This document shows positions 1 to 4,098 of a stretch of DNA of 5,773 nt, in pieces; within the stretch, counting starts at the first letter, position 1; each line of letters begins with the position of its first letter. The DNA is taken from positions 1 to 5,773 of the forward strand of contig JAUJLY010000217.1 of the NCBI GenBank assembly GCA_030447145.1, read 5' to 3'. The notes below the pieces were generated by a model. It made no database searches. It was not told the DNA's origin and was given only the letters and a program-made list of their open reading frames with translations. The stretch comes from Thermomicrobiales bacterium. GTDB taxonomy: Bacteria > Chloroflexota > Chloroflexia > Thermomicrobiales > UBA6265. Position numbers and translations under genes: made by a program.

Positions 1-531
1 GCGGACCTAGCCGCCGAAGAGGAATATCTTCGGTATCAGGCCGCTCAGATCCTTATTGAACTTGAGCAGGATCAGGCATCGTGGGAGTTTCCACAGGCGT
101 CCCTCGACTACGTCCTCGTGGCACTACGCGATGTGCAAATCGAGCTTGCACGACGCAAGCGATTGAGCGTTCATCCGATCGCTCCAGTCTGGCCGCAGCG
201 AAATGAAGAACGATACCAGCGTGTCAAGAATCTTGCTACTCGGCTGAAATCTGTGGTGACGCTGGAGAAGTACTGCCAGCATGAACTTGGCATGACGCTT
301 AGGCCGGTAGGAAAAAACCTCATCGGGCACTGTGTATTTCCAGACCACGAGGATCGGCACCCGAACTTCTCAGTTAGTCCCAGCAAGCAACTATGGACGT
401 GTACGTGCCGCAAAGGCGGCGACCTCTTCGTGCTGGTCCCTCAGCTACATGGCATCGACCGCTTCCCTGATCAGGTAATCCATGTTGCTGAAGTGGCTGG
501 CGTGACCGAGGAGGTGCCCCATGCCCGCTGA
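1..531 (+). CDS. CHC2-type primase zinc-finger protein (5' end outside window)
   Basis: The frame is open from the first base and codes for 176 visible residues. The only in-frame start candidate, GTG at 118, has no Shine-Dalgarno sequence, and the 39 codons before it read as a normal helical protein, so the true start lies upstream. The C-terminal part matches the zinc-binding domain of DnaG-type primases: a helix, then GHCVFPDHEDRHPNFSV and WTCTCRKGGDLF, followed by a helix. Putative metal ligands, numbered from base 1, are Cys111, His116, Cys134 and Cys136. In family members this domain recognises single-stranded template and helps primer synthesis. No TOPRIM catalytic domain follows; the protein stops about 40 residues after the last Cys, so synthesis would need another polypeptide or an upstream domain. 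The last 11 nt overlap the next gene, a DUF3987 protein, which supports a replication role in a mobile element. The domain call is firm; the exact function is inferred. Confidence 0.8.
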   Translation, partial: ADLAAEEEYLRYQAAQILIELEQDQASWEFPQASLDYVLVALRDVQIELARRKRLSVHPIAPVWPQRNEERYQRVKNLATRLKSVVTLEKYCQHELGMTLRPVGKNLIGHCVFPDHEDRHPNFSVSPSKQLWTCTCRKGGDLFVLVPQLHGIDRFPDQVIHVAEVAGVTEEVPHAR

Positions 532-2080
532 GGCTGTCGACTTCGACCAACTCCGGGAAGAGGTGGCAGCGCTTACGAGGGGGAGCATTGAGCAACCCGC
601 CGCGGTTGCGGTTCCCCCGTTTCCCGTACACGTCCTTCCGCCGACATTCCGGTCCTACTGCCTTGCAGCCGCCACATCGATCGGCGTGCCGGTCGAGATG
701 GTGGCCGTGCCGATCTTGGCGTTGTTCGGTTCCTTGATCGGCAATCGACTCTACATCCAGTTGAAGCGCGGTTACCGGCAGTACGCGACGCTGTACATCG
801 CCATCGTGTCGGCCGTAGGAACCGCGAAAAGCCCCTCGTTGTCGGCGGCACAGTGGCCGACAGATGTTCTCCAGAAGGAAGCTCACGCCCTCTACAAGAA
901 GGTTTTGGTGGAGTTCGAGCGCGACCTCGAGGCTTGGCAGGCCAAGGACCGAGACGCCCGGGGGTTGAAGCCGGTTCGGCCGAGACTGAGGCACTATTTT
1001 TCGACGAACCTCACGCTCGAGGCACTCGTTTCAATGCTCGAGACCGCGCCTGGCGTGGCGATCATTCGAGATGAGGTGGTGAGCTTCGTCAAGTCCATGG
1101 ACCAGTACCGCGGTGGTAAGGGGTCGGACCGTCAGGAGTATCTCTCGCTGCACGCCGGTGCCCCAATAAAGGCGGATCGGAGGAACGGTGAGGCCGTCTA
1201 TTCGACGCATCCCGTCGCCTGCATCCTGGGAGGGATTCAGCCCGATGTCTTTCCGTCCCTGCACAATCCCAATGGTCAGCGAGACGGGATGTTGGAGCGA
1301 TTCATTCCTATTGTGCCGACCATCGGAATTCGGCGTTGGACCGACGAGGACATCGATCCCGCTCTTCTCGACCCGGTAGTTGACATTTTCCGGGAGATCG
1401 ACCGACTGCCCACGCTGGATGATGGGCAGGGCGGGCTCTGCATGCAACTCCACCCAGACGCCCGTCAACTCTGGTGCGAGTGGTACGACGAGAACGCTGA
1501 ACTGCAGTACCAAACCAAAGGAGTTCGCAACGGGTACTACTCCAAACTACCCAACCACGTCGCTCGCCTCGCTCTGATCCTCAATGCCGCCTGGAATCCA
1601 GATAATCCCAATGTTCTCGTCTGTCCTGAACGAATGACTGAGGCGATCGAACTGGGTGAATGGGTCCGCCAGAACATTCATGCCGTCATGCCGCTCCTGG
1701 GAGAGTCCGGCATGGCCAAAGGGACGGGAATCCACTCGCGGATCAAGCGAGTTCTCCAGACATATGGAGATCCCGAGGGTTGGGTCCAGCGGGGCGTCAT
1801 TCTCCAGAAACTTGGCAACGTCAAGACAGACGACTTTGCGGTGTCACTCCGATACCCCGAATCTGACGGACAGATCGAGTCTCGCCGCGATCCGTCCACC
1901 ACGACCAAGCCTGCCGAACAATGGCGAATTATCCCAGCAGCTACGGTCGACGATTCCAAGAATTTCAACAATCCGCACTCGGCACGACATAACGCAGGAG
2001 ATTCCTCCAATACTTCCCATTCTTCAACCGTTGTTCCCTTCTCGCGCAAGCCGACGGACGACGACTGGGAGGAACTGTGA
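521..2080 (+). CDS. DUF3987-family helicase/ATPase-like replication protein
   Basis: This 519-residue protein has the layout of DUF3987 proteins, which occur in phages, plasmids and integrative elements next to or fused to primase domains and are thought to be P-loop ATPases or helicases in replication. Visible landmarks are the P-loop region at residues 92-106 (IAIVSAVGTAKSPSL, with K103 and S104), a Walker B-like strand GVAIIRDEVVSF at 178-189 (D184, E185), a sensor-like CILGGIQPDVF at 234-244, the family-typical DGMLERFIPIVP at 256-267 with a possible arginine finger R260, and KLPNHVARLALIL at 342-354. Residues after about 460 are Ser/Asn/Thr-rich and probably disordered, ending in the acidic DDDWEEL. 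The P-loop departs from GxxxxGK[ST]. ATG 521 is supported by GAGGAGG at 508-514 with a 6-nt spacer, and the gene overlaps its upstream neighbour by 11 nt. Family confidence is good; the biochemical activity is inferred. Confidence 0.82.
   Translation: MPAEAVDFDQLREEVAALTRGSIEQPAAVAVPPFPVHVLPPTFRSYCLAAATSIGVPVEMVAVPILALFGSLIGNRLYIQLKRGYRQYATLYIAIVSAVGTAKSPSLSAAQWPTDVLQKEAHALYKKVLVEFERDLEAWQAKDRDARGLKPVRPRLRHYFSTNLTLEALVSMLETAPGVAIIRDEVVSFVKSMDQYRGGKGSDRQEYLSLHAGAPIKADRRNGEAVYSTHPVACILGGIQPDVFPSLHNPNGQRDGMLERFIPIVPTIGIRRWTDEDIDPALLDPVVDIFREIDRLPTLDDGQGGLCMQLHPDARQLWCEWYDENAELQYQTKGVRNGYYSKLPNHVARLALILNAAWNPDNPNVLVCPERMTEAIELGEWVRQNIHAVMPLLGESGMAKGTGIHSRIKRVLQTYGDPEGWVQRGVILQKLGNVKTDDFAVSLRYPESDGQIESRRDPSTTTKPAEQWRIIPAATVDDSKNFNNPHSARHNAGDSSNTSHSSTVVPFSRKPTDDDWEEL
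2067..2073 (+). promoter_or_regulatory. Ribosome binding site deciding the start of the TubC-like gene
   Basis: GGGAGGA lies inside the last codons of the DUF3987 gene, 6 nt before ATG 2080. This spacing favours ATG 2080 over the adjacent in-frame GTG at 2077. The resulting TGATG junction shares one base between stop and start, typical of translational coupling. Confidence 0.6.
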
Positions 2081-2262
2081 TGGAGGCCCGGCAGGTTATC
2101 CGCATTTTGGGATATCGCGGCGTGAGGATTCGGCTCGAGGGTGATCGCCTTGTCGGGACTCCCAGTGATCTGCTCGATGACGAGCTTCGTCGCTTGATCA
2201 CCCGGTTTCGACCGGAGCTTGTCGCTTATCTCGAAGCCCAGCGAAAGGACCGGGCCGCATGA
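2080..2262 (+). CDS. Small TubC N-terminal docking-domain-like protein
   Basis: This 60-residue protein resembles the TubC_N docking-domain family, whose consensus is a short helix, a '[R/G]GV.[L/I].LEGDRL' beta hairpin, a 'P...L..EL...L...K/R.EL...L' helical pair and then the end. Here the hairpin is RGVRIRLEGDRLVGTPSD (about residues 13-30), followed by LLDDELRRLITRFRPELVAYL (31-51) and a charged tail. In hybrid NRPS/PKS lines this fold joins two megasynthase subunits by exposing a beta hairpin to a partner's C-terminal peptide. No NRPS or PKS gene is present here. The same small fold is also found as stand-alone ORFs in mobile-element replication operons, so a protein-protein adaptor role for the neighbouring replication proteins is my inference. 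It shares one base with the DUF3987 stop and overlaps the next gene by 4 nt (ATGA). The match was made by eye against a remembered family pattern. Confidence 0.72.
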   Translation: MEARQVIRILGYRGVRIRLEGDRLVGTPSDLLDDELRRLITRFRPELVAYLEAQRKDRAA

Positions 2263-2414
2263 CGCGACCAGAGCCGCTCTACCGGATCCACGACACCACG
2301 CCGAACTATTCCCGGGCGCCGAGGGGAGACCACTGGGACGTGTTGTCGACAGCGGCGAGCCACTGGACGCCGCCGATCCCGACTCCGAAGCGAAGCGGGC
2401 AGCCCGAGAGGTGA
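2259..2414 (+). CDS. Small hypothetical protein (51 aa) in the replication operon
   Basis: This reading frame starts at ATG 2259 in an ATGA overlap with the previous stop and ends at TGA 2412-2414. It is preceded by GAAAGGA at 2243-2249 with a 9-nt spacer. The protein is rich in Pro, Arg, His and Trp (for example YRIHDTTPNYSRAPRGDHWD), with no membrane segment, signal peptide or Cys motif, and is probably largely extended. I recognise no family. It is supported as a real gene by the overlapping start, the ribosome binding site and by filling exactly the space between two better-supported genes: the next gene begins 7 nt later and its ribosome binding site overlaps this stop. Its role is unknown; a small accessory protein of a phage or integrative element is the likeliest context. 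Confidence 0.6.
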   Translation: MTRPEPLYRIHDTTPNYSRAPRGDHWDVLSTAASHWTPPIPTPKRSGQPER

Positions 2415-2421
2415 GGCAGTC

Positions 2422-2658
2422 ATGAGCTCCAACAACGTCAGGGGGCGACTCGTTCGCATCGAGCGGTACCTCAAGCCGGCGTCGTGTCGCGCCTGCTATG
2501 GAAAGCCGTCCCGAGTGGTGACGATCGACCCGGTGACGGGTGAAGAGCTCGGCGCCAACATGCCGGCGACCGGCTGCCCGGTGTGTGGGCAGGGTGTCGT
2601 TCGGGAGTATCACCTCGTGGCCGATGACGCTGATGTCGCAGCGGGAAGGTCCAGGTAG
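2422..2658 (+). CDS. Small two-CxxC zinc-ribbon protein
   Basis: This 78-residue protein has two knuckles, CRAC (Cys22, Cys25) and CPVC (Cys52, Cys55), separated by 26 residues. That is the usual spacing of a four-cysteine zinc ribbon in which two beta hairpins hold one zinc ion. A basic N-terminal stretch (VRGRLVRIERYLKP) precedes it, which would suit nucleic-acid binding, and the C-terminus is acidic. The start is well supported: GAGGTGAGG at 2408-2416 lies 5 nt before ATG 2422 and overlaps the stop of the previous gene. The next gene begins 6 nt after this stop. Zinc ribbons of this size in mobile elements are often DNA- or RNA-binding accessory proteins, but the partner and substrate cannot be told from the sequence. 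I recognise no specific family name. Confidence 0.75.
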   Translation: MSSNNVRGRLVRIERYLKPASCRACYGKPSRVVTIDPVTGEELGANMPATGCPVCGQGVVREYHLVADDADVAAGRSR

Positions 2659-2664
2659 TCGCAG

Positions 2665-3066
2665 ATGCACACCACATGCAACGCGTTCACCAAGGCAGGA
2701 CGACCGTGCAAGGGCAAGGTCTTACCTGGTCGACCCTATTGCATGAGCCACGATCCAGAACATGCCGATCAACGTGCAAAAGGGCAGCGCAAGGGTGGCG
2801 AGGCTCGAGCGAATGCCCGGCGTGCGGCAAAGGCATGGGCGGCGATGGGGGAACAGATCACGCCCGATCAGCTGCCGGCGATCCTGCGGGCGTGCATGAT
2901 CTCCGTGAAGACAGGCACGTTGGAACCGGCCCAGGCATCGGCCATTGCGAGCCTGGCGAAAACGAGTGTCAGTATCACCAACCAGATCGAGATGGAAGCA
3001 CGGCTTGCCGCACTGGAAGCGGCTGCTGGCATTTCCGAGGGGACCCGACTCCGGAGGGTGAAGTAA
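2665..3066 (+). CDS. DUF5763-like zinc-binding protein with helical C-terminus
   Basis: The first 31 residues form a Cys/His motif, C5-x9-C15-x10-C26-x2-H29, in the context CNAFTKAGRPCKG...YCMSHDP. This resembles the short 'C.A.TK.G.PC...YC..HDP' domain (DUF5763-type) found in many phage and mobile-element proteins, probably binding one zinc. A basic KGGEARANARRAAKAW segment (about 44-59) follows, then a helical region (about 69-120) with AQASAIASLAKTSVSITNQIEMEARLAALE, resembling small-terminase-like or regulatory proteins seen just before terminase genes. In intact prophages this architecture often precedes the packaging genes; none follow here. The ribosome binding site is only fair (AGGT at 2653-2656, 8 nt before ATG 2665). 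The stop overlaps the next start by one base (TAATG). The domain is recognised by motif; a link to DNA packaging or regulation is inference. Confidence 0.72.
   Translation: MHTTCNAFTKAGRPCKGKVLPGRPYCMSHDPEHADQRAKGQRKGGEARANARRAAKAWAAMGEQITPDQLPAILRACMISVKTGTLEPAQASAIASLAKTSVSITNQIEMEARLAALEAAAGISEGTRLRRVK
3053..3059 (+). promoter_or_regulatory. Ribosome binding site deciding the start at 3066
   Basis: GGAGGGT at 3053-3059 sits 6 nt before ATG 3066. The same frame stays open upstream to 2676, but that stretch is the shadow of the zinc-binding protein in another frame. The strong site and the TAATG junction fix the start at 3066. Confidence 0.6.
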
Positions 3067-3425
3067 TGGTCACAAGCGAACAGATGCGACGCCTGGAGAA
3101 GCTCGAGGCCCAGACGCGGGCCAGGGAGTTCGAGCACTCGCCCAACGATCCGGAGATCCGGCGCATCGCCGCGCTGGAAGCGGAGCGCCACGGCCTTGAC
3201 GTCGATGAGCTGATCGCGGAATCGCTGATCATCGCCAGGCACATTGCCGAGATCGGCCAGGACGCGTGGCGTGCTGAATGTGACGCCGAAGAGAACAGGC
3301 GGGCAGAGCAGTTCGGCATGTCAATCGAGCAGTACCGCTCGATTGACTGGATGGCCGAGCATGAGGAGTGGGTCGCCGAGGGGTCGATTCCTGGCGCGTG
3401 GATCGGCCGGGACTGGGGCGTCTAG
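3066..3425 (+). CDS. Hypothetical charged helical protein (119 aa), last gene of the operon
   Basis: This 119-residue protein is acidic and strongly helical. The N-terminus (SEQMRRLEKLEAQTRAREFE) looks like a short coiled coil, the middle (PEIRRIAALEAERHGLDVDELI and following) contains amphipathic helices, and the C-terminus is Trp-rich (DWMAEHEEW, GAWIGRDWGV). There is no Cys motif, signal peptide or membrane segment. Start ATG 3066 shares one base with the stop of the preceding zinc-binding gene and has a strong ribosome binding site, so the two are probably coupled and may act together. I recognise no family. It is the last convincing gene of the operon; no terminase or structural gene follows. 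The TAG stop is followed within about 25 nt by a perfect small hairpin. Confidence 0.68.
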   Translation: MVTSEQMRRLEKLEAQTRAREFEHSPNDPEIRRIAALEAERHGLDVDELIAESLIIARHIAEIGQDAWRAECDAEENRRAEQFGMSIEQYRSIDWMAEHEEWVAEGSIPGAWIGRDWGV

Positions 3426-3450
3426 CGTGGGCATGCTGACGATGCCGCCG

Positions 3451-3466
3451 AGGCAGGATGCTGCCT
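3451..3466. terminator. Perfect 6-bp hairpin with tetraloop after the operon
   Basis: AGGCAG-GATG-CTGCCT is a perfect inverted repeat 26 nt beyond the stop at 3425. It lacks a T-run, so it is not a classical intrinsic terminator, but its position fits a 3'-end stabiliser or weak terminator for the seven-gene transcript. Confidence 0.3.
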
Positions 3467-3495
3467 ACGTTACTGAGTTGGGCCCGGATTGAATG

Positions 3496-3539
3496 CACGT
3501 CGATCATGATCACGAGAGAGTTCTCGATGAACCGACGTG
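3496..3539. repeat. Nested inverted repeat with central hairpin and 10-bp palindrome
   Basis: Perfect 7-bp arms CACGTCG (3496-3502) and CGACGTG (3533-3539) enclose a second hairpin CGAGA-GAGT-TCTCG (3513-3526). The left arm also runs into a perfect 10-bp palindrome GATCATGATC (3502-3511). The two stems are nearly concentric. There is no T-run. It could be a protein-binding or recombination site, or an RNA structure at the end of the operon; the sequence does not say which. Confidence 0.45.
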
Positions 3540-3574
3540 AATAGCTGGGCGGACGATCCGCAATGGCAGCCGCA

Positions 3575-3605
3575 GCGTACCTGATCTACGCAACGCCCTC
3601 AGGGC
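3575..3605. repeat. Two further small inverted repeats
   Basis: GCGTA (3575-3579) and TACGC (3587-3591) form a 5-bp stem with a 7-nt loop, and GCCCT-C-AGGGC (3595-3605) is an adjacent palindrome with a single central base. Each is short enough to arise by chance at this GC content; they are recorded because they continue the run of inverted repeats that starts at 3451. Confidence 0.25.
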
Positions 3606-3667
3606 CAGACTGCGACGCTTGAGGCTAGCGTCCAGGGGCTGGACCAGTGGGTATCCACTCCGGAAAC

Positions 3668-3949
3668 TCAAGGAGCTAATGAGGAAGTGTCGCTATCGGA
3701 TCCTGAGCCTGTAGATAACGCCGCCCCGGAGATTTCAGCGAACGATCGCGGGTGACGGTAGAAAGCGTCGGTGTGGGAGCATCCGACAAATTCTCCCTGT
3801 AGATCGGTCAGTATCGCGTCAAGCTCACGAGTCGACGCTTGGCCGGTGATAGCGTACTTCTCGGACTCGGTACCGTCTTCACTCTTGCGGAGCTTGTAGT
3901 CGGTAATCGGGACGGTGATGTTGAATTACTGATTCGGTGTGTCAGGCAT
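3668..3949 (-). pseudogene. Possible decayed minus-strand coding sequence with in-frame stop
   Basis: Reading the minus strand from ATG at 3949 gives MPDTPNQ, then TAA (3928-3926), then 85 codons in the same frame up to TGA at 3670-3668. The stretch after the stop begins FNITVPITDYKLRKSEDG and continues with YAITGQASTRELDAILTDL and EFVGCSHTDAFYR. Its first 58 codons have about 69% G or C at third positions by my count, which looks coding. The last 25 residues are Ser/Gly/Thr/Ala-rich and less convincing. There is no good ribosome binding site before ATG 3949 and no ATG or GTG start in frame just after the TAA. I recognise no family. The simplest reading is a small gene inactivated by a nonsense mutation, on the strand opposite to all neighbours. 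Alternatives are a chance open frame or a sequencing error at 3926-3928. Confidence 0.35.
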
Positions 3950-3989
3950 AGAAAAAGCGCCCGAGGGCCGATACTTCAGCTCGCTTCGG

Positions 3990-4021
3990 ACGCTCTAAGC
4001 GTTTCGCGTGGGAGTCACGCG
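3990..4021. repeat. Pair of adjacent perfect hairpins upstream of the kinase gene
   Basis: ACGCT-CTA-AGCGT (3990-4002) and CGCGTG-GGAGT-CACGCG (4005-4021) are perfect inverted repeats separated by two bases. They lie 80-110 nt before the kinase start and just upstream, on the plus strand, of the AT-rich promoter-like patch. They could be operator half-sites, or a bidirectional transcription end without a T-run. Function is not shown. Confidence 0.35.
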
Positions 4022-4033
4022 CAGGTTGTGTGC

Positions 4034-4063
4034 TTATCTTTATTGTAGCATGAGGCATATTCT
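4034..4063 (+). promoter_or_regulatory. Weak promoter-like AT-rich patch before the histidine kinase
   Basis: TATTCT (4058-4063) is a 4-of-6 match to the -10 consensus, with TTATCT at 4034-4039 as a poor -35 at 18-nt spacing. On the opposite strand the same patch contains TACAAT (4047-4042), a 5-of-6 match to a -10 box pointing toward the decayed minus-strand frame, without a recognisable -35. It is the only AT-rich segment in the intergenic region, so it is the likeliest promoter zone. Confidence 0.25.
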
Positions 4064-4098
4064 AGGCGTATCGCCGCAGGTCAAAGGGACGTCAAGCC

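Larger units (their letters stand above)
3426..4098. other. Non-coding or decayed region between the mobile-element operon and the histidine kinase
   Basis: This 673-base stretch holds no convincing intact gene. Its left third contains several perfect inverted repeats, listed separately. A tiny reading frame follows the operon at 3427-3492 (GTG start, 21 codons, or 19 from ATG 3433: MLTMPPRQDAAYVTELGPD) and could be the start of a lost downstream gene. Plus-strand frame 3531-3752 reads protein-like but is broken by TGA at 3582. The right half reads best on the minus strand (3668-3949). An AT-rich patch at 4032-4063 is the only promoter-like segment. I see no tRNA gene. Confidence 0.6.

Noticed and set aside
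118..531. GTG 118 as the start of the CHC2 protein (137 aa)
   Set aside because: There is no Shine-Dalgarno sequence before it, and the frame is open and protein-like back to base 1, so the start is outside the window.
374..994. Minus-strand ORF of 206 aa over the CHC2 and DUF3987 genes
   Set aside because: Antisense shadow: Arg/Gly/His-rich translation with no domain, opposite two real genes.
1678..2670. Long minus-strand ORF (330 aa)
   Set aside because: It lies opposite well-supported plus-strand genes, is Ser/Arg/Pro-rich without any recognisable domain, and is the usual antisense shadow in GC-rich DNA.
2676..3065. Upstream extension of the 119-aa protein to give a 249-aa ORF
   Set aside because: The extension overlaps the zinc-binding gene in another frame, has low-complexity Cys/Gly/Arg composition, and a strong ribosome binding site precedes ATG 3066.
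3951..3968. Rho-independent terminator on the minus strand (GCCCTCGGGC followed by a T-run)
   Set aside because: The palindrome leaves only a 2-nt loop and the stem is 4 bp at most, so it would not form a stable terminator hairpin.
3950..4030. tRNA gene or tRNA fragment as attachment site
   Set aside because: The hairpins there do not form a cloverleaf and no T-loop GTTCGA-type motif is present.
3839..4048. Plus-strand ORF of 69 aa before the kinase
   Set aside because: It needs a TTG start with no ribosome binding site and mostly lies opposite the better minus-strand frame; the translation shows no domain.
3426..4098. CRISPR array
   Set aside because: The repeats are short inverted repeats, not regularly spaced direct repeats.
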